DNA of 64,000 nucleotides from Mucilaginibacter_A sp041088075. Its GTDB lineage: Bacteria; Bacteroidota; Bacteroidia; Sphingobacteriales; Sphingobacteriaceae. Location: assembly GCF_041088075.1 (NCBI RefSeq), contig NZ_JBGCVY010000017.1:13538-77537 (forward strand), in the 5' to 3' direction. Shown here piece after piece: positions 17,269 through 26,633 of this stretch; position 1 is the first letter of the stretch, and every line of letters begins with the position of its first letter. A program made the translations under genes and the position numbers. Under the pieces are notes generated by a model. The model did not search any database. It was not told the origin of the DNA and was given only the letters and a program-made list of their open reading frames with translations.

Positions 17269-17654
17269 GCTGGTAAAAGTAGGGATTTGGAAAGATGTTT
17301 GGAGGGATGCTGTTTTTATCGCCTAAAAATTGGTGTGGTTTTATTCTTTCAAAAGAAACCATCGTTTTGGGTAGTGTAAATTGAACTGTTGTACGTTTAC
17401 TAAAGCAAAAAACGCATGGATTAAGGCCGATGAACTGTTGGCAATAGATACAGCCTGACACGTCCTGCCCCCATTTCGTTTTTACATCTCAAGACCGAAT
17501 AGTTCGCCAGGCTTTTGCAATTTGCACATCTGAAACAACATATATTGATGGCTATGTTTCAAAGGCATGGAAAGTTCAATTATTATTACGCTTATTCCAA
17601 AAAAGTTTTTACATTGGGCTTAATTATATTAAATCGAATTTGTAACAGACTAAC
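17269..17654. other. 386-bp intergenic region, mostly unexplained
   Basis: The first part holds a degenerate copy of the repeat: GGTAAAAGTAGG near 17273, then ATGCTGTTTTTATCG at 17306-17320 followed by CCTAAAAATTGGTG. The remaining 300 bases have no convincing gene, tRNA or hairpin. It must contain the promoter of the sigma factor gene; I see no good TAnnTTTG box. Confidence 0.5.
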
Positions 17655-18254
17655 ATGACTGCCGCTACTTTGGACGATGGAAAAGCACTGTTGCTTAAAT
17701 TGAAGCAGGGTGATGAGCGCGCGTTCAAAATTATATATGACAGCTATAAATTCCGCCTTGCCGGAAACCTATGTAAACTCTTAAAATCTAACGATCTGGT
17801 AAAGGATATTTTACAGGAGCTTTTTTTAAAAATTTGGGAAACCAGAAACCAAATTGACCCGGAAAAACCTTTTAAATCTTATTTATTTCATATCGGTCAA
17901 AATCTGGTTTATGACTATTTTAGAAAAGCTGCCAAGGATAAACGGCTGCTCCTTAAATTGATGGCCGCTACATCTGATCTGTATCAGCACATTGAAGAGG
18001 ACATTACGCGTAAGGAAAACTCCGAAATCTTTCAGCGCGCAATTGATTTGATGCCGCCGCAACGCAAACAAGTATTTACTTTATGTAAACTGGACGGCAA
18101 AACTTATAAAGAGGTAGAAAATATAATGGGCATCAACGGCAAAACCATCAGTAGCCACATGCTAAAAGCCAACAGGTTTTTAAAAAACCGGTTTCAACCA
18201 CCCTCTAATGCTGTAGTGCTGACTTTGTTAGGCTTTCTATTAAACCGCTTGTAA
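17655..18254 (+). CDS. ECF sigma factor, FecI-like (Bacteroidota type)
   Basis: 199 aa sigma-70 family factor of the group that controls SusC/SusD loci. Region 2 spans about 20-90, with ILQELFLKIWETR and the core-binding SYLFHIGQN segment. Region 4 spans about 125-185, with a helix-turn-helix in LDGKTYKEVENIMGINGKTISSHM. A hydrophobic C-terminal stretch (AVVLTLLGFLL) is common in this group and may touch the membrane. It is followed, after a 422-bp repeat-filled gap, by its presumed anti-sigma factor FecR and then SusC and SusD. It should direct transcription of the locus when the receptor senses substrate. Confidence 0.88.
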   Translation: MTAATLDDGKALLLKLKQGDERAFKIIYDSYKFRLAGNLCKLLKSNDLVKDILQELFLKIWETRNQIDPEKPFKSYLFHIGQNLVYDYFRKAAKDKRLLLKLMAATSDLYQHIEEDITRKENSEIFQRAIDLMPPQRKQVFTLCKLDGKTYKEVENIMGINGKTISSHMLKANRFLKNRFQPPSNAVVLTLLGFLLNRL

Positions 18255-18270
18255 GGGTTCCTTGGTTTTA

Positions 18271-18600
18271 GAGCCGGTTTAAATTTTGTTCAAGTTATTT
18301 CCTGTGCTTATTTTATCACCCAAAAACTGAAAATTTTCATGCTTGTTTTAGCATGAATTGCCAAAACAAGTTTTATAGGCATAAAAGAAGCACTGTAATT
18401 TTTTCTGATATAGAAGTTGTTTAAACTTTTTTCTGGCCCCTCTTTTTCCGGCTGATGCTTCTTTTACCCTATAAAAATTGGTGTTTGCATCAGCCTAACA
18501 AATCAGAACAAATTGCCCACCAATTTTTAGGTGATAAAAGAAGCATGGTGTAAAGCACAAAAAAATAAGTTTAAACAAGTTCATAAATATAAACAGGCCC
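18271..18600. mobile_element. palindromic element of GCCTG type, interrupted by a second element
   Basis: The left arm GAGCCGGTTTAAATTTTG begins at 18271. A degenerate core follows, with GTGCTTATTTTATCA at 18304 and GCATAAAAGAAGCACT ending near 18394. The expected right arm, ATAAACAGGCCC, appears only at 18589-18600, after the separate 170-bp element at 18413-18582. Removing that element and one ATA restores an arrangement like the intact copy at 9180-9336. This indicates insertion of one family member into another. Confidence 0.6.
18413..18582. mobile_element. MITE-like palindromic element with ATA duplication
   Basis: 170-bp nested palindrome. The outer arms are GAAGTTGTTTAAAC (18413-18426) and GTTTAAACAAGTTC (18569-18582). 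The inner arms are ATGCTTCTTTTACC (18455-18468) and GATAAAAGAAGCAT (18533-18546). ATA flanks both ends (18410-18412, 18583-18585). It is closely similar over its whole length to the element at 23634. No coding capacity. Confidence 0.78.
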
Positions 18601-18676
18601 TAAAACTTTTTTAAATTAATTTGCAATCAGACTAAGGATTTTTTTGCCCAGCTCCGTATTGGGTTAAAATCAAAAG

Positions 18677-19876
18677 TTGAAAGATACCCACCGAACCACT
18701 TTACTTTTTGAAAAGTACTTAGCTAACAATTGCTCTTTGGAAGAAACCCAGGAGTTGATGAAGCACTTTGAACTTGGCAAGCATCAGCATTTACTAAAAA
18801 AGATGATTGTTGATGCGCTTAGCAAGGAAGATGAAAGCCACTCCAATCACTTGGAAATAACTAAGATTGTTGCCAAAGTTGATGCTGATTTGTTTACACA
18901 TATCCATTCAATTACCAAAGCGGCTACGGTAAAAAAACAACGAAATAAGCTCATTTGGTTGCGTACAGCGATGGCAGGGGCCGCAGCGCTGCTGTTAATT
19001 TTTACCGGCACCTATCTTTATAATCATAACAAAGACAGCGTTGGCAATAAAGATTTTTCTGCCGTTTCAATTATTTCCCCTGGCAGAAGCGGTGCAACTT
19101 TAACCCTTTCCAATGGAAAAAAAATCTTGCTGTCAGATGCTGTAAATGGCAAAATTGCGGCAGAGCAGGGTGTTAATATTATAAAATCTCCTGATGGTAA
19201 ATTAATATACAGCAACCAGACATCCCTTAGCCTTCCGGGCAAAACGAATACATTATCTACTGCCAACGGAGAGACCTACCGATTGCGCTTGCCAGACGGT
19301 TCTTCGGTTTGGTTAAATTCTGCTTCGAGCTTGACGTTTTATACAATGTTAAACGATAACGGCAAGCGCGTGGTAAATTTAACGGGAGAAGCATATTTTG
19401 AGATAGTTAAAGATAAAAAGCATCCATTTATAGTTAAAACAGGCAAACAGAACGTTGAGGTTTTGGGCACCCATTTTAATATCAACAGCTATAACGACGA
19501 GCCTGCTATTGTTACTACATTATTAGAAGGATCTGTAAAGGTGAAGGCAGGGCAGCTTGTTTATATGCTTAAACCTGGCGAACAGGCATTAAATACGGGC
19601 AAAAGTATAGCTGTACGCAAGGCCGATGTAGAAAATATTATAGACTGGAAAGACGGGGATTTTTTTCTTGATGGCGTTGCGTTTAAAACAGCTATGCGGA
19701 AAATCTCCAGGTGGTATGATGTGGAGGTAGTATATGATTCATCCGTTTCTGACAACATTAAATCTGGTGGCTGGATCTCAAGAAAAAATCCGCTATTGAC
19801 CGTTTTGAAATCAATTGAATCATCTGGACAGGTGCACTTTAAAATTGAAGGACGAAAAATATACGTAACAAAGTAA
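18677..19876 (+). CDS. FecR-family anti-sigma factor
   Basis: 399 aa inner-membrane regulator. The N-terminal cytoplasmic part (1-90) should bind the FecI-type sigma factor. One membrane helix lies at about 93-115 (WLRTAMAGAAALLLIF). The periplasmic FecR domain runs from about 125 to 300, with LPDGSSVWLNSASSLTF and GEAYFEI, and a DUF4974 domain follows to the end. It relays the signal from the STN domain of the receptor. The start codon appears to be TTG at 18677 (KDTHRTTLLFEKYLAN follows, typical of FecR N-termini); the next ATG would remove 27 residues. Confidence 0.88.
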   Translation: MKDTHRTTLLFEKYLANNCSLEETQELMKHFELGKHQHLLKKMIVDALSKEDESHSNHLEITKIVAKVDADLFTHIHSITKAATVKKQRNKLIWLRTAMAGAAALLLIFTGTYLYNHNKDSVGNKDFSAVSIISPGRSGATLTLSNGKKILLSDAVNGKIAAEQGVNIIKSPDGKLIYSNQTSLSLPGKTNTLSTANGETYRLRLPDGSSVWLNSASSLTFYTMLNDNGKRVVNLTGEAYFEIVKDKKHPFIVKTGKQNVEVLGTHFNINSYNDEPAIVTTLLEGSVKVKAGQLVYMLKPGEQALNTGKSIAVRKADVENIIDWKDGDFFLDGVAFKTAMRKISRWYDVEVVYDSSVSDNIKSGGWISRKNPLLTVLKSIESSGQVHFKIEGRKIYVTK

Positions 19877-19969
19877 CATCCATTCCGCGACAAAAACAGA
19901 TTTGAGTATTTTATTAACCACTAAAATTTAAACTATGTAAAAATCAAAAGACAACAAAGCCAAAAAACA

Positions 19970-19998
19970 AACCAGAAGTGCTTGGAACACTCCTGGTT
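19970..19998 (+). promoter_or_regulatory. stem-loop in the fecR-susC leader
   Basis: AACCAGAAGTG (19970-19980) pairs with CACTCCTGGTT (19988-19998) with one mismatch and a 7-base loop. No T run follows, so it is not a standard terminator. It lies about 100 bases before the susC start and could stabilise or attenuate the message. Confidence 0.4.
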
Positions 19999-20098
19999 GT
20001 GGTTAGCAACAATCAACAGAAAAAATTAACCGTTTAGCGTCAAACGTCCCTTTCATTATCAAATTGAGGCAGTTTGCCAAAAATTAAACCAACTACTA

Positions 20099-23000
20099 AT
20101 GTATAAAATTTATACTAAAATTCCGGGTACACCTAACATCCTGTACCGTAAAATTTTGCGGGTTATGCGATTAACTACGGTCTTAATAATTGCATCTCTA
20201 ATGCAGGTAAGCGCAACCACGTTTGCGCAAAAAATTACTTTAAGACAAAAAAATGTAACGTTAACATCTGTGTTAAAAGAGATTAGGGAACAGAGCGGTT
20301 TTGATTTTTATTATAATTTCAACGATATTTCAAAAACGCAAAAGGTAAGTGTCAACTTTGAAGGCGCTAGGTTAGATGAAGCGCTAGTTACTGTTTTTAA
20401 GGGGTTAAATTTAACATTCTCGATCCAAGGCAAGATAGTTTCCATTAAAAAGCAACCAAATGCCATTCTTGTAAAACAGGCCATTGATGTTAGGGGAACC
20501 GTAGAAGATGCAGAGACGGGCAATACGCTTTCTGGCGCTACAGTTACGGTTAAAAACGCTGGTAAGTCTACAGTTACAGATAAGGATGGCGGTTTCTTTT
20601 TAGCAGGGTTAAATAAAAACGATACCCTTAGGGTTACTTTTATTGGTTATCTACCCAAAGAAGTAGTAGTTTCGCAGAATATTTTACAGGTAAAACTTAC
20701 CGCCGCAATTGGCAGCCTAAACGGGGTAGATGTGGTAAGTACTGGCTATCAATACATCAAGCCAACCCAAATAACAGGGGCAACCGCATCAATAGGTACT
20801 AAAGAGTTTGAATCCCGTATCAATACTGATTTTCTGTCAGGGCTGGTAAATAAGCTGCCCGGTTTGGTAATCAATAATGATGTTAGTTTTAACAGCAACA
20901 CTTATACCGGTAACAATAGAAATGGGTTATTTAATATTCGAGGCCTCTCTACAATTACAGGCAATCAAAACCCCCTGATCGTACTTGATGGTTACCCTAC
21001 AGAACTGTCGCTCAATGACATTAACCCTAACGAAATCCGCTCGGTAACTGTTTTAAAGGATGCTGCGGCCGCAGCGGTTTATGGCGTAAGAGCTGCCAAT
21101 GGTGTAATTGTGATAGATCGCAAACAAGCAAAAATTGGAGCAACCCGATTTTCTTTTCGTACTACTGTTGGCATTAAGCCGAGGGAAAATTATAGTGGTT
21201 ACCGCTGGGCGCCAAACGATACCTATTCAAGATATGTGAAAAGTGTTACTCCGCCGCTCCCTTATCAATTTTACCCCCAGTATAATATTCCCTTAGATCC
21301 GGTTTCTTCTATCATTTACCAAAATATCTCCGGAACGCTTTCAAAAGAGGATATGAATCAGCAGCTTGCAGACTTATTATCTTACAATAACAATGCAGAC
21401 TATAGCCACACGTTTACCAGGCCTGCTGTTACCCAACAATACAACTTAGACGTTAGCGGGGGAACCAATAAAGCACTTTATTACTTTACCCTCGGCTATT
21501 TGGGCAACGATCTTACTCAAATTAAAAATAATAACAGACAACTGCAGTTTAGTGCGCGAACCGATTTTAATTTCACCGAAAAATTATCTCTTCAACTTAC
21601 CACCGATTATCTAGACAGAACCGTAAATGATGTTCCTGTACCTGATATAAGCCAACTTTACTCGTTTGAGCGTTTTAAAGATACACAAGGCAATCCCGCA
21701 CCAACGTATAACGGGTCTAACAGCAATTATGTATTCAACAAAAATCAAATCCCGTTGGGGTATGCAGATAATCTTTATTATCCTTTGGTAGATGTTAACG
21801 AAATTAACACCAATACTCATACTATTGATAATCGCTTTACCCTTAACTTTAAATATTTGATAGGAAATGGGTTTAGGCTGAGTTTTGGAGGTATTTATGA
21901 GAGTTCCAATACAAGCCAAAATTACAATGCGTCCGGACAGTCTTCCGTTGTTAAACAACTTATTAACCGCTACACGGATCCCAGCACCAGCCCATTTACA
22001 TTAGGTATTCCTAATGGAGGGTATTTACAGGAAACAAATCCAAAGCTGACGAGTTTTACTGCCCGAACGCAACTTGACTACAATAAAAATATTGGGAAAG
22101 ACCATTTTCTAAACGCAATTGCCGGTGTGGAAGTAAGGCGCCTGATTAATCAGTTATCTTCGTCACCTTTTTTCGGCTACAACAGCCAAACACTCATCTC
22201 GCAACCGGTAAATTATAACGACGTTGCAAATGCGCCTCCAAATTACAACTATTATTTTAACCCAACACTTGGTTACGGCGACTTGTTTAAGCAGCAGTAT
22301 ACAGACGACCGTTACGTGTCAGCTTACTTTAATGGCGTATATACCTTTAAACAGAAATATTCTTTTACAAGCAGTATTAGGATAGATCAATCTAATATTT
22401 ACGGTCAGGACCCGAAATACCGTTACAGGCCACTGTGGTCTTTCGGCGCAGCCTGGAATATTGACAGGGAAAATTTCGTTAAACATATTGACTGGCTTAC
22501 CTCACTAAAACTAAGGGTAGCAGAGGGTATTAGTGGCAACGTTGCAAAAGCAAGTTTGCCACAAACTATTGCAAATGCAACCCTTAACTATGTAACGGCT
22601 TCTACTTCACCTGCACTTACCTTAGCTACGCCAGCAAATAGCGGCTTGCGATGGGAAAAAACCAACACATTCAACACCGGTATTGATTTTACGCTCTTCC
22701 GCAGGATAAGCGGCAGCTTTGATTATTATAACAAAAAAAGCAGCGACCTCTTGGGAAATACCCAGACAGATGCAACAAAAGGGATTTCCGGGGCTTTGAT
22801 TAACCAGGCAAGTTTAAGGAACAGGGGATTTGAGATTAACCTGCATGCCGACTGGATTACCCGATCAAATTTTAACTGGAACACCGGGTTTACACTTGCA
22901 GGAAATACTAGTAAGGTTTTAGATATATATCAAAGCTCCCAATATTTTAGGGGTACCCGTCCAACAATTCTTGCGCAAATGTTAGGTGGTTATGTTAAAG

Positions 23001-23632
23001 GTTATCCATTAGGGCAGCAGTTCAGCTTTCGATATGCTGGACTGAGCAATACCGGTGTACCAATGGTATATGGCCCCGATGGCAAAGTAGCTCAACTTAA
23101 TACGAACGACAATCCTGGCAACGATTATTTTGAGAATACAGGCAGCTATATTCCAAAGTATAACTTTGGGCTGAGCAACCGCATAGATATAGGCAACTTT
23201 TATGTTTATGCGATGGTTACTGCCTATACTGGATTTAAAGTAAGAACACCTTATCCTTCTCCTAATGACATTAGACCGATAAGCGGCTCTGAAAATTTTT
23301 GGCAGAAACCTGGCGACGAGCTGAACCCAAATGAAGTAGTGGGAAAATTAGACGGTATTCCGGGTGTGTTCTATTCTAATATTATCCCTTATTTAAATAC
23401 CTATACGGTCAACGGTTCATACCTCACATTAACCGATGTAAACATATCGTACAATCTATTAAAAGCAAATTTTATTAAAAATCTTGGGTTCAGCAACTTT
23501 GAGGTCAAGTTGCAGGCTTCCAATCTATATACCGTGGGATTTAACAAGTATAACTTGAGCCAGGCAACAGGGTCTTTTGCCAAAAACTATTTAACTCCTA
23601 CTTACACATTAGGTTTATTTACAAATTTTTAA
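20099..23632 (+). CDS. SusC/RagA-family TonB-dependent outer-membrane receptor with STN domain
   Basis: 1177 aa. An N-terminal extension and signal peptide end near TTFAQ (residue 43). The STN domain (about 45-125, with TLTSVLKEIREQSGFDFYYN) talks to FecR in trans-envelope signalling. A carboxypeptidase-like beta-sandwich follows (about 135-210, GTVEDAETGNTLSGATV), then the plug with IRGLSTITGNQNPLIVLDGYP and ITVLKDAAAAAVYG-like sequence, then the long beta-barrel ending in an aromatic residue (LGLFTNF). It should take up an oligomeric nutrient with the SusD partner. No glycoside hydrolase is encoded nearby, so the substrate is open; peptides or other polymers are possible. No copy of the 12-base word was found inside this long gene. 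Confidence 0.92.
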   Translation: MYKIYTKIPGTPNILYRKILRVMRLTTVLIIASLMQVSATTFAQKITLRQKNVTLTSVLKEIREQSGFDFYYNFNDISKTQKVSVNFEGARLDEALVTVFKGLNLTFSIQGKIVSIKKQPNAILVKQAIDVRGTVEDAETGNTLSGATVTVKNAGKSTVTDKDGGFFLAGLNKNDTLRVTFIGYLPKEVVVSQNILQVKLTAAIGSLNGVDVVSTGYQYIKPTQITGATASIGTKEFESRINTDFLSGLVNKLPGLVINNDVSFNSNTYTGNNRNGLFNIRGLSTITGNQNPLIVLDGYPTELSLNDINPNEIRSVTVLKDAAAAAVYGVRAANGVIVIDRKQAKIGATRFSFRTTVGIKPRENYSGYRWAPNDTYSRYVKSVTPPLPYQFYPQYNIPLDPVSSIIYQNISGTLSKEDMNQQLADLLSYNNNADYSHTFTRPAVTQQYNLDVSGGTNKALYYFTLGYLGNDLTQIKNNNRQLQFSARTDFNFTEKLSLQLTTDYLDRTVNDVPVPDISQLYSFERFKDTQGNPAPTYNGSNSNYVFNKNQIPLGYADNLYYPLVDVNEINTNTHTIDNRFTLNFKYLIGNGFRLSFGGIYESSNTSQNYNASGQSSVVKQLINRYTDPSTSPFTLGIPNGGYLQETNPKLTSFTARTQLDYNKNIGKDHFLNAIAGVEVRRLINQLSSSPFFGYNSQTLISQPVNYNDVANAPPNYNYYFNPTLGYGDLFKQQYTDDRYVSAYFNGVYTFKQKYSFTSSIRIDQSNIYGQDPKYRYRPLWSFGAAWNIDRENFVKHIDWLTSLKLRVAEGISGNVAKASLPQTIANATLNYVTASTSPALTLATPANSGLRWEKTNTFNTGIDFTLFRRISGSFDYYNKKSSDLLGNTQTDATKGISGALINQASLRNRGFEINLHADWITRSNFNWNTGFTLAGNTSKVLDIYQSSQYFRGTRPTILAQMLGGYVKGYPLGQQFSFRYAGLSNTGVPMVYGPDGKVAQLNTNDNPGNDYFENTGSYIPKYNFGLSNRIDIGNFYVYAMVTAYTGFKVRTPYPSPNDIRPISGSENFWQKPGDELNPNEVVGKLDGIPGVFYSNIIPYLNTYTVNGSYLTLTDVNISYNLLKANFIKNLGFSNFEVKLQASNLYTVGFNKYNLSQATGSFAKNYLTPTYTLGLFTNF

Positions 23633-23633
23633 T

Positions 23634-23802
23634 GAAGTTGTTTAAACTTTTTTCTGGCCCTCTTTTTTAGGCCATGCTTCTTTTACCCTATAAAAATTGG
23701 TGTCTGTACCAGCGTGGACAAATCAAAAACCAGGCAATGTCAATTTTTAGGCGGTAAAAGAAGCATGGTGCAAAGCATAAAAGAATAAGTTTAAACAAGT
23801 TC
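23634..23802. mobile_element. MITE-like palindromic element between susC and susD, AAT duplication
   Basis: 169-bp element with outer arms GAAGTTGTTTAAAC (23634-23647) and GTTTAAACAAGTTC (23789-23802) and inner arms ATGCTTCTTTTACC (23674-23687) and GGTAAAAGAAGCAT (23753-23766). AAT flanks both ends (23631-23633, 23803-23805). Its left flank includes the last two bases of the susC stop codon. It lies inside what should be a single susC-susD transcript. Confidence 0.8.
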
Positions 23803-23848
23803 AATTACTGAATAGAAACCACTCAATAACAATATAAAAAATATTAGA

Positions 23849-25264
23849 ATGAAAGTATTATATCAATACATGGCATTATTAATTACATGTGTCCTGTTGT
23901 GCACAGGCTGCGAAAAGTATTTAGATGTGCAACCCAAAGGGAAGCAACTGCTCGTTACAGCGAGTGATTATGATCTATGGTTAAACAGCGAAATCTTAAC
24001 CTATGAAACCAATGCCTTCGTTACCGTTAGGTTTACAGATTTATACGATGTTTATCCTTTTAATCTCATGTCAAGTTCGGCTTCGGACCTGGAATATCGT
24101 TGGGCACCGCAGTTTAATGATGCAGCAACCACTCCGGATATTTGGTCGGGTTTTTATGCAAGCATTTATTATTATAACACCGTAATAAATGGTATTGATG
24201 ATGTAAAAGATGCCAGCAGCCAGCGTAAGCAAAGCCTTAAAGCTGAAGCCCTTCTGGGCAGAGCTTTCGAATATTTTTACCTTGTAAATTTATATGGAAA
24301 GCCGTACAACCCCGCAACAGCAGCACAGGACTTGGCTGTTCCGTTTGTACAATCTTCTGATATTGTTACCGATGTCCCTCCGCGTAGCACCGTACAAGAT
24401 ATGTACAATCATATTATTGCCGACCTCAAGCAAGCCGTAACCGCACTGCCCGAAGACAACGTTCTGAATCGCTTTAGAGGATCGGTAGCGGCTGCAAACA
24501 GTATGTTGGCACGAACTTATTTTTACATGGGTGATTATGCAAACGCTCAAAAGTATGCAGAACTGGCGCTAACGGCACCTTCGTTAGGAATGATAGATTA
24601 TAATACAGGCATTACCAGCCCTTCGGCTTATCCTAATTGGCCTTTGCTTGCCACACGTAAAGATGTGATTTTTGCCCGGGGAGCAGGTAGTAAGTCAACA
24701 GTTGCCACTATACCTATCCCGCTATCTTATTATAATAGTTTCGCAAGCGGGGATTTAAGGTTTTATTTTATAAAAGACAACAGAAAACCTACCCTTTCTC
24801 TTAATCCGAAACGGGGAACGATAAACTATGTTATGGCATATCCAAGTTTTGCAAACAATACGGGCAATGGAAACAACGCCAATATTGGCCCGTCTGTATC
24901 AGAGATGAAACTGATCATAGCAGAGGCAGCTGCGCGCTCTGGAGATATAACTACTGCCTTACAACAACTGGATGATGTTAGAAAAAACAGATTTGACACT
25001 ACAAGCTATCAAAAGTTTATATCTGATGACAAAGTTGTGGTGTTAAACAAAGTATTGGATGAGAGAACTTTTGAACTGCCGTTCGTTGGCCTGCGTTGGC
25101 TTGATATGCGCCGCCTCAATGCCGAAGGCAAAATGCCGGCAGTACAGAGATACGATAATACGAATACTGTTTTTGCTACATTAAACCCAAACGATCCGCG
25201 GTACGTTTTACAGATTCCCCTAAACGTGTTGAGGTATAATCCAAACATGCCGCAAAACCCTTAA
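23849..25264 (+). CDS. SusD/RagB-family nutrient-binding outer-membrane lipoprotein
   Basis: 471 aa. The lipoprotein signal ends in the lipobox LCTGC (Cys at residue 21), so the mature protein is lipid-anchored, at the cell surface in this family. The SusD N-terminal region (EKYLDVQPKG) and TPR-rich core with KAEALLGRAFEYFYLVNLYG are typical, as are the C-terminal ERTFELPFVGLRWLDMRR segments. It forms the lid over the SusC barrel and captures substrate. The gene follows susC after 216 bp, most of which is the palindromic element, and precedes the TlpA-like gene by 31 bp. Confidence 0.92.
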   Translation: MKVLYQYMALLITCVLLCTGCEKYLDVQPKGKQLLVTASDYDLWLNSEILTYETNAFVTVRFTDLYDVYPFNLMSSSASDLEYRWAPQFNDAATTPDIWSGFYASIYYYNTVINGIDDVKDASSQRKQSLKAEALLGRAFEYFYLVNLYGKPYNPATAAQDLAVPFVQSSDIVTDVPPRSTVQDMYNHIIADLKQAVTALPEDNVLNRFRGSVAAANSMLARTYFYMGDYANAQKYAELALTAPSLGMIDYNTGITSPSAYPNWPLLATRKDVIFARGAGSKSTVATIPIPLSYYNSFASGDLRFYFIKDNRKPTLSLNPKRGTINYVMAYPSFANNTGNGNNANIGPSVSEMKLIIAEAAARSGDITTALQQLDDVRKNRFDTTSYQKFISDDKVVVLNKVLDERTFELPFVGLRWLDMRRLNAEGKMPAVQRYDNTNTVFATLNPNDPRYVLQIPLNVLRYNPNMPQNP

Positions 25265-25295
25265 TTGAATCTAAATTTCAATCAGCCTAAAAATT

Positions 25296-26465
25296 ATGAC
25301 ACATATAGTAAAAAAAACCACATTCATCTTTTCATTAATTTCATCCTTTTGCAACTTGGCTTTAGCGCAAGAGTCGGCTTTTGTTATTAACGGCACTTTA
25401 AAAAACTTCAAACCCACGCCAGATAAAGTTTTCCTTATCTATCCCCCTTATGCGGGCGGCAAGGTTGACAGTTCGTCGGTGGTTGGAGGAAAGTATAAGT
25501 TTACAGGAAAGATAGGAGACGACGCATTGCCATTATCCTTGGCTTTTGGCCCTGAGCCGTTTTTAGCAGCGCCTACCGCAGATATTCAAACCACGCTTAT
25601 TGTAACCAAGGGGCAAACAGACATTGTATCAGACGGTGAAATCTATAATTTTACTGAAAATGGCGCATCTCAAAAAGCATTTACCGAATACCATAATGTG
25701 GCAAGCAAAGCATTTAATGCTGGTTTGGAATTAATAGCAAATATGAAAACGATTGCCTACAGGGGCCGCCAATCTGTAAGGAATTTAGCAATGGAGAAAT
25801 ACACCGATGCCCTTAAAGATTATCCGGAAATGTTATACCGCTTTATTTTAAAAGATCCTGGTTCTGAAATTGTTCCTTTGGTTACCAAATTGTTTTTGAA
25901 CACAACCGATGTTACCAAATCTAAGGCAGACTCCTTAATTGCTATTTTATCTCAGAAGCAAACAGGAACTAATATTAGAACCGAAACGTTAACTAAACTA
26001 AAAGAAAAGTCTGATTTGCTTGCAAAGCAGATGGGTACAGCGGTAGGTAAAATGGCCCCGGATTTTACCCAAAATGACGTAAATGACAAGCCAGTTTCTC
26101 TAACTTCTTACAAAGGCCGGTATGTACTTTTAGATTTCTGGGCGAGCTGGTGTGCACCTTGCCGAGCAGAAAATCCAAATTTGGTTAGGGCTTATGCTAC
26201 ATATCATAATAAAAACTTTGACGTTTTGGGAGTATCGTTAGACAGATCAAACGCAAAACAGGCGTGGCTAAATGCCATAAAGAACGACGGACTGACCTGG
26301 ACCCAGGTTTCGGACCTTAAATTTTGGGACAATGAGGTTGCAAAACTTTACTCTGTAAACGCAATACCACAAAACTTTTTAATTGATCCGAACGGTAAAA
26401 TTATTGCCAGGAACTTACGTGGTGAAGAGTTAAATAAAAAATTGGCAGAATTGCTGGGTAATTGA
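25296..26465 (+). CDS. TlpA-like thiol-disulfide oxidoreductase with DUF4369 domain
   Basis: 389 aa exported protein. The signal peptide ends at LALAQ (residue 24). An N-terminal DUF4369 domain runs to about 130, a helical linker follows, and a thioredoxin-fold domain starts near 255, with active site WCAPC and cis-proline in NAIPQNFLIDP. It is probably cotranscribed with susC and susD; such proteins are frequent at the ends of SusCD operons that handle non-glycan or sulfur-containing material, but this is association only. It is similar in architecture to the protein at 1670-2677, including the C-terminal LRGEELNKKLAELL motif. Confidence 0.85.
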   Translation: MTHIVKKTTFIFSLISSFCNLALAQESAFVINGTLKNFKPTPDKVFLIYPPYAGGKVDSSSVVGGKYKFTGKIGDDALPLSLAFGPEPFLAAPTADIQTTLIVTKGQTDIVSDGEIYNFTENGASQKAFTEYHNVASKAFNAGLELIANMKTIAYRGRQSVRNLAMEKYTDALKDYPEMLYRFILKDPGSEIVPLVTKLFLNTTDVTKSKADSLIAILSQKQTGTNIRTETLTKLKEKSDLLAKQMGTAVGKMAPDFTQNDVNDKPVSLTSYKGRYVLLDFWASWCAPCRAENPNLVRAYATYHNKNFDVLGVSLDRSNAKQAWLNAIKNDGLTWTQVSDLKFWDNEVAKLYSVNAIPQNFLIDPNGKIIARNLRGEELNKKLAELLGN

Positions 26466-26560
26466 TGGAGCGAACACTTTGATGGCTTGTTACGTGTTTT
26501 CATAACTATTGAAATAAGCCAGCGTTTTATAATTTTTTAATTTTAACATGCCCAAATCAT

Positions 26561-26594
26561 AATAGCCAGTTCAATAAATTGAACTGGCTATTAT
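26561..26594 (+). terminator. intrinsic terminator of the susCD operon
   Basis: Perfect 14-bp stem AATAGCCAGTTCAA / TTGAACTGGCTATT with a 4-base loop, about 95 bases after the TlpA-like stop. The T run after it is weak (ATTG), so termination strength is uncertain. Confidence 0.6.
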
Positions 26595-26633
26595 TGTAAG
26601 AAAATGACACCGAAATAAAAGTTTGAAGTTAAA

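Noticed and set aside
17400..17654. Possible hidden gene or sRNA before the sigma factor gene
   Set aside because: Translation in all frames gave short pieces without similarity, and no hairpin with a T run was seen.
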